Shown here: positions 45,147-54,083 of the stretch, in pieces
Position numbering within the stretch: position 1 is the stretch's first letter
Layout of the letters: each line of letters begins with the position of its first letter
Assembly (NCBI GenBank): GCA_016707285.1
Contig: JADJIA010000001.1
Span: forward strand, 124,001-188,000
Direction of reading: 5' to 3'
Source of the DNA: Ignavibacteriales bacterium
GTDB lineage: Bacteria; Bacteroidota; Ignavibacteria; Ignavibacteriales; Ignavibacteriaceae
DNA length: 64,000 nt
The notes under the pieces: model-generated
What the model saw: the letters and a program-made list of their open reading frames with translations, nothing else
What the model was told of the DNA's origin: nothing
Databases searched by the model: none
Program-made: the position numbers and the translations under genes

Positions 45147-46454
45147 TTATCTTGAGCGTCTGGATCCACCGGAACCGGAACTTGAACCGGACCCTGATCT
45201 TGAAGGTGTTGAAGAACGACTTCCACTACCGGAATTTGAAGGTGATCTGTAAGTTCCACTTGATCCACCACTGTTTCTGCCTGGAGATTTGTAACTGCCG
45301 CGTGAACTTCCTGAATTTCCATCATTTCTCGATGGCGATTTATAACTCTTGTTACTTTTTCCACTATTGCCATCATTACGGGTCGGGCTTTTATAATCTC
45401 TGCCTGAAGGTTCTTTTACATCCTTTTTGGGTTCTCGCGTGGTCTTTTTACCACCCGAATTGTTACCATCGTTACGCGGATCTTTCCTCGGAGTAACAGT
45501 TTTTTTACCGCCGTCATTCCTGGGGTCTTTTCTTGGTGTTACATTTTTGTTATCACCATCGTTGCGAGTATCTTTTCTCGGGGTAACATTTTTATTATTT
45601 CCATCTGTCCTGTCGCCTGATCGCTTGTCAACTCCGGAGTTATCGCCTCTTCCGTCATTTTTAACAGAACTTCTTTTGTCATCTTTTTTTGTTACATCCC
45701 GTCCGGAGTTCCTTTTTACAGCCGGTTCTTCATCACGATTCCAGGTGTCAAATGCACTCCGTTTTCTTTCGGTTCTAATCTCTTTATCAACTGCATCTCC
45801 CGAACCTCGTGATCCGTCATTTTTAATTCCTGCCCTTTTGGCGATATTATCATCGTGATTGGTAATTCCGGGAGTTCTTACACCTGAGCCATTTCCTCTT
45901 GTTATAGAAGAACCACGCCCGCCATCACGCCCTCTGATTGAGCTGATCTCTCTGTCACGATATTTGTGATTTGAAAATCCATTCCAATTGTTGTTATTGT
46001 GATGGTAGTTGTAGCCATAACTATGGTATCCTCCCCAATAAAATGGATATGGATCATACCAGTACCAAGGATAATAAACCCAGCGTGGATAATACACATA
46101 CGGATTGTAGAAGTAATCCCAATAAGGGTCGTAACAAAAGTTATTCCAGCCGTATCCGTAACCATAACCATATCCATAACCCGCGATAAGATTAACTCTT
46201 ACGACAGGCCTCGACCAATAATCATCTTCAATATATGTATATTTTTTTACGGAGATTTCCACTTCACTTTCGTTTTCATCGTCGTAAACGAAGGTGGTGT
46301 CACCCTCATTGACCACGATGTCAGGTTCGGTTTCTCTCTCTACAATTACAACTTCTTTTTCAACCTTTGGTTGCTGCTGAGCTTCAAACTGGGTATAACA
46401 ACCCGTAGCCCAAAAGGCAAACAGAACAATTGGTAATAAAATCTTGGCTTTCAT
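45147..46454 (-). CDS. lipoprotein with aromatic and tandem-repeat low-complexity regions
   Basis: 435 residues. Lipobox FWATGCYTQ, an acidic segment (35-70), a YG repeat (AGYGYGYGYGYGW, about 91-103), and an exceptionally Tyr/Trp-rich stretch (about 103-155). Then comes a basic low-complexity tail with diverged tandem units of the type NVTPRKDPRNDG (four copies, about 285-345) and YKSPSRNDGNSG (about 365-410), ending in a Ser/Gly/Arg run. Such proteins may bind surfaces or other polymers; nothing in it suggests catalysis. Repeats make slippage-driven length variation likely. Confidence 0.8.
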   Translation of the reverse strand: MKAKILLPIVLFAFWATGCYTQFEAQQQPKVEKEVVIVERETEPDIVVNEGDTTFVYDDENESEVEISVKKYTYIEDDYWSRPVVRVNLIAGYGYGYGYGYGWNNFCYDPYWDYFYNPYVYYPRWVYYPWYWYDPYPFYWGGYHSYGYNYHHNNNNWNGFSNHKYRDREISSIRGRDGGRGSSITRGNGSGVRTPGITNHDDNIAKRAGIKNDGSRGSGDAVDKEIRTERKRSAFDTWNRDEEPAVKRNSGRDVTKKDDKRSSVKNDGRGDNSGVDKRSGDRTDGNNKNVTPRKDTRNDGDNKNVTPRKDPRNDGGKKTVTPRKDPRNDGNNSGGKKTTREPKKDVKEPSGRDYKSPTRNDGNSGKSNKSYKSPSRNDGNSGSSRGSYKSPGRNSGGSSGTYRSPSNSGSGSRSSTPSRSGSGSSSGSGGSRRSR

Positions 46455-46648
46455 AACAGCTCCTTTTTTGTTTAATCATGCAATTTTCGTGCCTGATTAA
46501 AAAATGCACAAAACAGCTTTATTCTTATACATCACGAGGATTCATTTTGTTCAGTAATTAGAACAGGTGTTTAATATATTGTACAAAATACTTCCATACA
46601 AAAGTTCAATATATCACTTGAAAAACCAATAAAAAGGGTAAAAGAAGG

Positions 46649-46993
46649 TCAGTTTGTCATTAAAATGTCGATTTTACCCGACATTTCATCAAAATCGAAA
46701 GGTTTATATAAAATTGCGTTTACATAACTGCGCAAATGTGATTCAAGCGACAGTATATTCCGGGTGAATACATATGTCATGATGATGGGAAGTGGCTCAA
46801 TATTTTTTATAAGATTTTCGATTTTCTCATTTGGCTGAGAATCAAGAATCAGCATATCAAAATCTGAAGTCTTCAGATATTTTTCGATCTGATGAAAATC
46901 ATTTGTTGTGGTCACTGCATACTTTTTCTCAAAGTACATCAGCACACTGGCACAAAAACTGAGATCAGGAGAGTAAAATAAAATATTCTTCAT
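46649..46993 (-). CDS. stand-alone response-regulator receiver-like protein
   Basis: 114 residues, one CheY-like receiver fold. The phospho-acceptor Asp is D51 in DMLILDSQPN, a single acidic residue D10 remains at the N-terminus where two are usual, and Lys97 is in ILYKPFDFDEM. The usual Thr/Ser near 79 is present only loosely (YVFTRN). Phosphorylation is possible but not assured. No output domain and no neighbouring kinase; it stands alone between the lipoprotein gene and a divergent gene. Confidence 0.75.
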   Translation of the reverse strand: MKNILFYSPDLSFCASVLMYFEKKYAVTTTNDFHQIEKYLKTSDFDMLILDSQPNEKIENLIKNIEPLPIIMTYVFTRNILSLESHLRSYVNAILYKPFDFDEMSGKIDILMTN

Positions 46994-47173
46994 TTTCTTT
47001 AAAATTGTTCACTTTTCTATAAGCGAATTTAGTGCCAATCAATTGGGGGTATTACATTTTAAAGTTTTTATGATATTTGTGGTTGAAAATGGGTAATTTT
47101 TCATCCGTTATATTCTCTTTTTCGACAATGTAAACGGTTATTTCTCAATATTGAAAAACACAAAACACGCAAA

Positions 47174-48076
47174 ATGAAAATTCCAAGTTATATCATATTC
47201 TTTATCCTAATATCTTGTTTTCCACTTTTTTCACAAGAAGAACCGGACACTTCAACAGTTGTTACGGAAGAGGATGTTTATGAAATTGAGCAGGATACCA
47301 CATATTTGGAGAATATGGACTCTGTTGGTGTTTATGTTATCGAATCATATTTGAGAGAAGAGGAGAAAAAAGAGATAATTGTCTATTTTTTTGCAACGAG
47401 TCCCGTAAAAGCCAAAATTATTTTTGACGGTGGCAAAGAGTTTATTGTAACTGATACTCTAGCTGAAAGCTTTAGATTCACTTCTGATTTATCTGTTTTT
47501 GCAAATGCTTCCGAAGTGTTGCGGGGAAGAATTTTTGTAGAAGATGAGGCAGGCAACAAAAGTTCAAGTGAAGAATTTGAGATTCCGCTACCTGTTGAAC
47601 CAAAAATTGAAGGAACCGCACTCGGTTACCTCGCTGATTGTACACTGGGGGCACTTGCATATTTGGTACCTTCACCGGGTCTCTCCTTCTTTAAAGATGA
47701 AACCCGGTTTTCACTCTTTAAAGAGATCCCGATAGTGGTTTTTCAGAGCAACATATCAGACCTTCCATGGATGGCAATTGCTGTTGAATATGTCCACACT
47801 CCGGATATAGATTTTAGAAATCGTTTTTTCCTCGGTGCAAAATTTCCATTCGAAGTTCCTGTTTTAAAATATGCAGCTCCGGGTATCAGTTTTTCAACCA
47901 ATTTTCTTGGAGTTAATGGAATCTCACCGGAGGTGTCTATTGGATTTTTTGAAATATTCAGAGTTATAAATTTTAATCTCAAAGCGAGATACAACTACTA
48001 CCCTTCTGCCACAGGACTGAATCATTTTGACATTAATATTGGCTTAACATCCTACTTCCTGACATTCGCTCTTTGA
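47174..48076 (+). CDS. exported protein, probably outer-membrane associated, function unknown
   Basis: 300 residues with a signal peptide (YIIFFILISCFPLFSQE). The N-terminal 130 residues are acidic and beta-rich (RIFVEDEAGNKSSSEEFEIPL looks like an Ig-like strand pair); from about 145 there is a hydrophobic beta-strand region ending in GLTSYFLTFAL that could be a small barrel. No known family recognised. It is 80 bases upstream of the TonB-dependent receptor on the same strand, so a functional link is possible. Confidence 0.7.
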   Translation: MKIPSYIIFFILISCFPLFSQEEPDTSTVVTEEDVYEIEQDTTYLENMDSVGVYVIESYLREEEKKEIIVYFFATSPVKAKIIFDGGKEFIVTDTLAESFRFTSDLSVFANASEVLRGRIFVEDEAGNKSSSEEFEIPLPVEPKIEGTALGYLADCTLGALAYLVPSPGLSFFKDETRFSLFKEIPIVVFQSNISDLPWMAIAVEYVHTPDIDFRNRFFLGAKFPFEVPVLKYAAPGISFSTNFLGVNGISPEVSIGFFEIFRVINFNLKARYNYYPSATGLNHFDINIGLTSYFLTFAL

Positions 48077-48155
48077 TCTGTTGATTTTCCATTGACTTTG
48101 GAATTATCCAAAGGAATTAAGTGTTGACTGATTGAAATGATCTTAATCCAAGGAT

Positions 48156-48854
48156 ATGATGTATAAGTTTGTTGTATTAATAGCTTTGTTCAGTTTTTCT
48201 ACAGTCTTCCCACAATTTGGCGGGCTCAAAGGTATTGTCTCTGCAGATGGTGAACCGCTTCCCGGTGTTACAATTAGAGTATTGGACACCAAATCCGGCA
48301 CTGTTACCAATTCTGATGGTTATTATGAATTAAAGAACCTCCCTGTTGGTAAAATTAAATTACAATTTACTTATGTTGGTTATCTGACTATTGACAAAAC
48401 TGTAACCATCGAAGCAGGTAGAATCCTCACCGCTAACATCTCTTTGACTGAAAAAAATCTTGAACTTGATGAAATAGTAATTTCAGACAAAGCAAGAGAT
48501 GCCTCGGATACCGAAACCAGTATTATCGACCTTGAACCGGAGCAGGCAAAAGTGTTACCCGGCGCCGGAGAGGATGTTCTTCGTACCCTGCAAGCACTAC
48601 CGGGAATACTTGCACCAAATGATTTCTCATCTCAGCTCGTTGTCAGAGGTTCGGGTCCTGATCAAAATTTGATTATTATAGATAATGTTGAAATTTTTAA
48701 TCCATACCGGCTTTATGGTTTTATCAGTATGTTTAATCCCGATGCCGTATCTGATATAACTTTAATTACCGGTGGTTTCCCTGTCAAATATGGTGACAGA
48801 CTCTCCGCCGTTCTCGATGTCTCCAATCGTGAAGGTACATCAAAAAAGCTTTAA
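48156..48854 (+). CDS. TonB-dependent receptor, N-terminal part (carboxypeptidase-regulatory-like domain and plug), frameshifted
   Basis: 232 residues. Signal peptide (FVVLIALFSFSTVFPQ), then a CarboxypepD_reg-like domain (GLKGIVSADGEPLPGVTIRV to about residue 105) and the plug (about 120-230) with LPGILAPNDFSSQLVVRGSGP, IIIDNVEIFNPY and FPVKYGDRLSAVLDV. The frame ends KKL-stop, immediately after A AAA AAG, a textbook -1 slippery heptamer in the zero frame; a -1 shift there joins it to the barrel frame at 48848. Without the shift the product would be a plug with no barrel. Confidence 0.9.
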   Translation: MMYKFVVLIALFSFSTVFPQFGGLKGIVSADGEPLPGVTIRVLDTKSGTVTNSDGYYELKNLPVGKIKLQFTYVGYLTIDKTVTIEAGRILTANISLTEKNLELDEIVISDKARDASDTETSIIDLEPEQAKVLPGAGEDVLRTLQALPGILAPNDFSSQLVVRGSGPDQNLIIIDNVEIFNPYRLYGFISMFNPDAVSDITLITGGFPVKYGDRLSAVLDVSNREGTSKKL

Positions 48855-50689
48855 CAGGAAGTTTAAACGCTTCGATTACCAACGCAAACCTTGTTTTGGA
48901 AGGGAAAAATCCCTTTAATATTCAGGGTGGATGGATGATAAACAGCCGCCGTACTTACTATGATCTTATTCTCGAACCATTTGCCAAAAGTGCAGGTCTT
49001 GTAGAGGAAGAAACCGCATTCCCCAACTTTTATGACATTCAAGCAAAGGTAACATTTGGACCCTTCGATGGACATAAAATTAATCTTTTTGGTATCTATT
49101 CTGCTGATGGTGTAAATATCGTATCCGGATCGAAAAGAGAAACTCCCGGAAGTGTTGCTGCCAATAATGTAACAAGAAACGATGTTATCGGATTAACCTG
49201 GGAATATTCCCCCAATGCTAAATTTTTCCTCCAAAATACGCTAAGTTGGTATAATAACAGCGGTGATGCAGGTTTTACAGCCGAAATCCTTGACCCCTCA
49301 CTTAATCGTGATGCTTTTAAGGGGTTTAGTGCTGATACTATCAAACCCTATCTTTTTGGATTTAAAGTAAATTCCACTTTCCTTTTCGAGAAATTTTCAT
49401 GGGACACCAAATCAAATCTCTTGTGGGGAAACAATAACATACTTGAAGCAGGATTTGGTGCGGATGTGCTAAAATCAACTCTGATCTTTGATTTTGAAAT
49501 TGATCCCGAGCTCAGTGCAATTTTTTCTGCAAACCCCAATTTCAGGTCCGCTGTGGGTGATATAAAAGATACAAAAACCTATGGCAGGTATCGTTTTTTT
49601 GTGCAAAACAAGTTTAATTTTTGGGATCTGGTCTATATTAATCCCGGTGTCCGGTTTGATCATTATGAAATAATCGGGAAATCGTATCTCGCTCCCAGAA
49701 TATCAGCTTCGCTTCAGATCGATGAATTAACAACTTTAAGAGGTGCATGGGGAGTTTTTTACCAGTCACCCGGTTACGAGAAACTTCTTGATGCAGGAGT
49801 GCTTTACGATTTTTCTCCTGTAAATGTCTCCCTTCTTGAAGCAGAAAAAGCTATTCATTATGTCCTCGGAATCGAAAAATGGCTCTCATTCGAATGGAAC
49901 CTGAAAATAGAAGCTTATTACAAAGATTTCAGCAACTTGATAGTCCCTAAAATTGTAACCGGAACACGGTATTATACCGAAAGGGTGCCTGGTCAGGATC
50001 CAAACACAACTGCCGGATGGACAAGACCTGTCACAATTCAAAGTGACTCTATAACGCAAATACCCGTGAATAATTCTTATGGCGAATCCTACGGTCTCGA
50101 AGTGATGCTTGCAAAAAAGAATATGGATCGAAATTCCTCGCTGAGTGGATGGATTTCTTATTCATTTTCAGTGGCAGACAGATTTGAAAGAAATTTTACT
50201 GTACCGTTTAGATTCGACCAAAGGCACACTTTTAATATTGTTCTCGACTATCAGTTTGCGGAAAACTGGAATTTTGGTGTCAGGTGGCAATTTGGATCAG
50301 GTTTCCCAAACACCACCCCGGAAGGGTTGAGACCAAGGATTATTGCAGTTGATACCGATGGTGATCTTAAGCCCGATTCACCACAAATCTCGGTGAGAAG
50401 GAGTGCTACAGACCCCAATGTTTCAGAGGTGATTTACGACATAGCTTTTGAAGATAAAAACCGTTTTAACGATCGTAAACCTGTTTACCATCGAATGGAT
50501 ATCAGGGTTACTGCAGCAGCGAGATTTTGGAATCTAAACTGGAATTTTTATCTCGATGTGATAAATGTTTATAATCGATCAAATATAATCGGATATGATT
50601 ATTATGTCACAGAAAACAAAGAATTGGGTGTGAAACCTACTGCAATGTTTCCCATTTTACCGACCTTGGGTTTTAGCATAAAGTTTTAA
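48848..50689 (+). CDS. TonB-dependent receptor, beta-barrel part (continuation after frameshift)
   Basis: About 613 residues in the -1 frame relative to the plug half. It opens ALTGSLNASITNANLVLEG, the strand pair that normally follows the plug, and continues through typical barrel segments (KINLFGIYSADG, RGAWGVFYQSPGYEKLL, GESYGLEVMLAKK, RFDQRHTFNIVLDYQF, RPKVY-like loops) to a terminal GFSIKF. No start codon fits; a TTG at 48896 is the first possible one, so it is best read as one gene with 48156. It would transport an unidentified ligand with TonB energy. Confidence 0.88.
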   Translation, partial: ALTGSLNASITNANLVLEGKNPFNIQGGWMINSRRTYYDLILEPFAKSAGLVEEETAFPNFYDIQAKVTFGPFDGHKINLFGIYSADGVNIVSGSKRETPGSVAANNVTRNDVIGLTWEYSPNAKFFLQNTLSWYNNSGDAGFTAEILDPSLNRDAFKGFSADTIKPYLFGFKVNSTFLFEKFSWDTKSNLLWGNNNILEAGFGADVLKSTLIFDFEIDPELSAIFSANPNFRSAVGDIKDTKTYGRYRFFVQNKFNFWDLVYINPGVRFDHYEIIGKSYLAPRISASLQIDELTTLRGAWGVFYQSPGYEKLLDAGVLYDFSPVNVSLLEAEKAIHYVLGIEKWLSFEWNLKIEAYYKDFSNLIVPKIVTGTRYYTERVPGQDPNTTAGWTRPVTIQSDSITQIPVNNSYGESYGLEVMLAKKNMDRNSSLSGWISYSFSVADRFERNFTVPFRFDQRHTFNIVLDYQFAENWNFGVRWQFGSGFPNTTPEGLRPRIIAVDTDGDLKPDSPQISVRRSATDPNVSEVIYDIAFEDKNRFNDRKPVYHRMDIRVTAAARFWNLNWNFYLDVINVYNRSNIIGYDYYVTENKELGVKPTAMFPILPTLGFSIKF

Positions 50690-50726
50690 TTTCGTATAAT
50701 TATATTCAGCAATTTGTGATTTTTTA

Positions 50727-51926
50727 ATGCAACTTCCCCAATATAAAACCATTACCCGACTTACTTCTGAGATCAAAGGAACTCTTGAGCAAGGTTTTAA
50801 ATTCGAAACCGTAATTGGCGAGGTCTCTAATTTTAAACCTCATTACTCGGGGCACTGGTATTTTACTCTAAAAGATGCAGGAGCACAAATTTCGTGCTGC
50901 ATGTGGGCAGGCAATAACAAAAAAGTAAACTTCACTCCAAAAGATGGTTCTCAGATCGTTGTTACAGGTTCCATAACTGTTTATCCTCCAAGAGGCAACT
51001 ATCAGTTAGACATCACTGATATGAAAAACACCGGGGTGGGTGATCTGCAGGTTGCTTTCGAATTTCTAAAGGAAAAACTTGGTAAAGAGGGACTTTTTGA
51101 AACCGCACGAAAAAGAGAAATTAGAACATTTCCTTCAAAAATTGGAATTGTAACCTCCCCCACCGGAGCTGCTTTCCAGGATATGATTTCGGTTGCCAAT
51201 CGGAGGTTCCCGCTCGTTGAACTTATTCTTGCACCCGCTAAGGTTCAGGGTGAGGGAGCTGCAATGTCTATCGCAAATGGCATCGCCGCCCTGAATGAGT
51301 TTCCTGATATAGATGTAATTATTATTGGTAGAGGTGGAGGAAGCCTCGAAGATTTATGGGCATTTAATGAGGAAATTACTGCAAGAGCGGTCTTTAACTC
51401 CAGAATCCCGATAATATCGGCTGTGGGTCACGAAGTTGACTTCACTATCTCCGATTTTGTTGCTGACAGAAGGGCTGCTACTCCCACTGCGGCAATGGAA
51501 CTGGTAACTCCGGACAAAATGAAGGTGGCATCTGCTCTCAACGATTTTATGAACAATTTTGGTGCTGCTGTATCCGCCAATCTTAGCGGAAAAAAAGATT
51601 CGGTTTTAAGGTTTATCAACTCCCCCGTTGTTAAAACTCCTGTAAATATTATTAAAATGAACAGCCAAAAACTTGATCTTGCAGCGATGAGACTCGATAA
51701 CATAATGAATACAAATCTTAAAGACTTGAAAAACAGAGTCAATTCAGCTATATTGCACTTAAAATCGAACGATCATAACAGAATCCTTAAAAAAGGTTTT
51801 GTTTTTGTTACCCAAAACGATAAATTTATTAAATCATCACAAGAGCTCAGAGTAAAAGATCAATTTCAATTGAACTTTTTTGACGGGAAAATTCTTATTG
51901 AAGGTAATAATGGAAAAAGTAAATAG
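50727..51926 (+). CDS. xseA: exodeoxyribonuclease VII large subunit
   Basis: 399 residues. N-terminal OB fold (VIGEVSNFKPHYSGHWYFTLKD), catalytic domain with IGIVTSPTGAAFQDMI, GRGGGSLEDLWAFNEE and ISAVGHEVDFTISDFVADRRAATPTAAMEL, then a shorter coiled-coil region. It degrades single-stranded DNA with XseB. The xseB start overlaps its end by 17 bases. First gene of a plus-strand run to menD. Confidence 0.95.
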   Translation: MQLPQYKTITRLTSEIKGTLEQGFKFETVIGEVSNFKPHYSGHWYFTLKDAGAQISCCMWAGNNKKVNFTPKDGSQIVVTGSITVYPPRGNYQLDITDMKNTGVGDLQVAFEFLKEKLGKEGLFETARKREIRTFPSKIGIVTSPTGAAFQDMISVANRRFPLVELILAPAKVQGEGAAMSIANGIAALNEFPDIDVIIIGRGGGSLEDLWAFNEEITARAVFNSRIPIISAVGHEVDFTISDFVADRRAATPTAAMELVTPDKMKVASALNDFMNNFGAAVSANLSGKKDSVLRFINSPVVKTPVNIIKMNSQKLDLAAMRLDNIMNTNLKDLKNRVNSAILHLKSNDHNRILKKGFVFVTQNDKFIKSSQELRVKDQFQLNFFDGKILIEGNNGKSK

Positions 51927-52122
51927 CGATATCACAGCTTTCAAGATTAAACTTGAAAGAATAGAAGAGATATCTGAACTTCTTGAAGACCAGGACCTCG
52001 ACCTTGAACAGGCAATTAAACTCTACGAAGAAGGAATGATTCTTTCGCAGGAGTGCCTTAAATCTCTTCAGGCAGCTGAAGTAAAGATTACAGAATTAAA
52101 AAACTCATTCAATACGCTTTAA
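51910..52122 (+). CDS. xseB: exodeoxyribonuclease VII small subunit
   Basis: 70 residues from ATG 51910; the frame opened at 51880 is not used because the family starts MExVxxDxxxFKxKLxxIE. The characteristic helix pair LERIEEISELLEDQDLDLEQ and AIKLYEEGMILSQECLKSL is present. It forms the multi-subunit exonuclease VII with XseA. Confidence 0.93.
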   Translation: MEKVNSDITAFKIKLERIEEISELLEDQDLDLEQAIKLYEEGMILSQECLKSLQAAEVKITELKNSFNTL

Positions 52123-52163
52123 TGATCACCCATTAAACCACTTTTTTTCCTTGGAGAAACCAA

Positions 52164-54083
52164 ATGCTTGATATGAACAACTACCCCGCACTATCGAAGG
52201 TAAATGTTCCCGCAGATTTTAGAGATTTTACCATACCCGAGCTTAAGCAGCTCTGCACTGATGTCAGACAGTATATGGTGGATGTGATCTCAGTTATTGG
52301 TGGTCATTTTGGCGGCGGGCTTGGCGCTGTCGAATTAACAGTAGCCATGCACAAAGTGTTTAATACGCCACAAGATCAGATCGTCTGGGATACAGGTCAT
52401 CAAGCGTATCCACACAAGATTCTCACAGGAAGAAAAGACCTCCTGCCTACCATCCGTCAACTTAACGGCATCTCAGGATTCCTCAAAAGAAATGAGAGTG
52501 AATACGACGCATTTGGTGCCGGACATGCTTCAACCTCCATCTCTGCAGCACTTGGTATTGCCGAGGCAAACAAATATATGGGAACCAACCGGAAGGTCAT
52601 CGCGGTAATTGGTGATGGTGCCATGACCGGCGGAATGGCTTATGAGGCGATGAATAATGCCGGTATGCTGGGGGCAAACCTGATTGTTGTGCTTAATGAT
52701 AACAATATGTCTATTGCATCCAATGTATGGCAGTTTTCAAACTATTTTACTTCAATTATAACCAACCCGGAATACAACAAATTTAAGGGATATGTTTGGG
52801 ACCTTACCGGTAAAATGGATAATTTTGGCGACAGACTACGAAAAGTTGTTGGAAGAGTTGAAGGTGGACTAAAGTCAATCGTAACCCCGGGAATGCTTTT
52901 TGAGGCACTCGGTTTTCGCTATTTTGGTCCTATAAACGGTCACAATGTCCATCATCTTGTTAAGGTTTTTGAAGCAGCTAAAGGCCTCACAGGTCCAATT
53001 CTTATCCATGCCAACACTGAAAAAGGAAAAGGTTACGCTCCCGCTGAAAAACACATTCAAAGACTTCATGCATCAACTCCCTTTGATAAGGTGACAGGGA
53101 TTGCCTACAAAAAAGAAGGTGCTCCTGCTTCATACACTAAAATCTTTGGTGATGCTCTTGTTGAGATCGTAAAACAAAATCCTAAAGTGGTGGGAATTAC
53201 CGCAGCGATGCCTGATGGAACGGGATTAAATATTCTTCAGGAGAAATGCCCGGATAACTATTACGATGTTGGAATTGCCGAAGAACATGGTGTTACATTT
53301 TCTGCCGGGCTTGCAACTCAGGGTGTAATACCTGTTGTTGCGATTTATTCCACATTTCTTCAAAGAGCAATCGACCAGATTGTTCATGATATTGCTCTTC
53401 AAAAATTACATGTGGTGTTTGTTCTCGATCGTGCCGGTCTTGTCGGTGCAGACGGGCCAACTCACCACGGAACTCTTGATCTTACTTATCTCCGAATGAT
53501 ACCAAAAATGGTTATCATGGCTCCAAAGGATGAAAACGAATTACGAAATATGCTTTATACCGCCACAAAACTTGAAGGTGGCCCCGTGGCAATCCGATAC
53601 CCCAGAGGAAATGCTCTTGGAGTTCCGCTTAGTGAAGAATTTACACAATATGAAGTTGGCAAAGCTGAAGTAATCTCAGATGGAAACGATGTTGCAATTC
53701 TCGCAGTTGGATCGATGGTTGACTATGCAACAAAAGTGATCCCCCGACTTGAAGAATTTGGAATATCAGCTAAACTCGTAAATATGCGGTTTATTAAACC
53801 ACTTGATACCAATCTTCTTGATGAAATTGCTGTTACTCATAAAAGAATTATTACTCTTGAAGAGAACACTCTCGTTGGTGGGTTTGGATCTGCGATCACA
53901 GAATATTTCTGTGATAAATTTTATAAAAATGATATACTTCGTATCGGATTGCCCGATGGTTTTGTTGATCACGGCACTCAGGCTGAATTGCATCGAATAC
54001 TTGAAATTGACGCTGATGGTATTCTCAATAAAATTAAAAACTTTTGTCAAGCAGAAAAACATATCAATGAGGTGTTAGTCTAA
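52164..54083 (+). CDS. dxs: 1-deoxy-D-xylulose-5-phosphate synthase
   Basis: 639 residues, full length. Transketolase fold: GGHFGGGLGAVELTVAMH, VWDTGHQAYPHKILTGR, the thiamine diphosphate motif GDGAMTGGMAYEAMNNAG ... NDNNMSI, and the C-terminal domains with GIAEEHGVTFSAGLA, DRAGLVGADGPTHHG and MRFIKPLD. It condenses pyruvate and glyceraldehyde 3-phosphate, first step of the MEP isoprenoid path, and so feeds the menaquinone side chain; menF and menD lie downstream. GGAG precedes the ATG. Spacing to xseB is 41 bases. Confidence 0.97.
   Translation: MLDMNNYPALSKVNVPADFRDFTIPELKQLCTDVRQYMVDVISVIGGHFGGGLGAVELTVAMHKVFNTPQDQIVWDTGHQAYPHKILTGRKDLLPTIRQLNGISGFLKRNESEYDAFGAGHASTSISAALGIAEANKYMGTNRKVIAVIGDGAMTGGMAYEAMNNAGMLGANLIVVLNDNNMSIASNVWQFSNYFTSIITNPEYNKFKGYVWDLTGKMDNFGDRLRKVVGRVEGGLKSIVTPGMLFEALGFRYFGPINGHNVHHLVKVFEAAKGLTGPILIHANTEKGKGYAPAEKHIQRLHASTPFDKVTGIAYKKEGAPASYTKIFGDALVEIVKQNPKVVGITAAMPDGTGLNILQEKCPDNYYDVGIAEEHGVTFSAGLATQGVIPVVAIYSTFLQRAIDQIVHDIALQKLHVVFVLDRAGLVGADGPTHHGTLDLTYLRMIPKMVIMAPKDENELRNMLYTATKLEGGPVAIRYPRGNALGVPLSEEFTQYEVGKAEVISDGNDVAILAVGSMVDYATKVIPRLEEFGISAKLVNMRFIKPLDTNLLDEIAVTHKRIITLEENTLVGGFGSAITEYFCDKFYKNDILRIGLPDGFVDHGTQAELHRILEIDADGILNKIKNFCQAEKHINEVLV

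Noticed and set aside
45143..46436. Open frames on both strands over the low-complexity lipoprotein genes
   Set aside because: Repetitive, biased DNA leaves other frames open; only the minus-strand frames have a lipobox, ribosome binding site and continuous repeat pattern.
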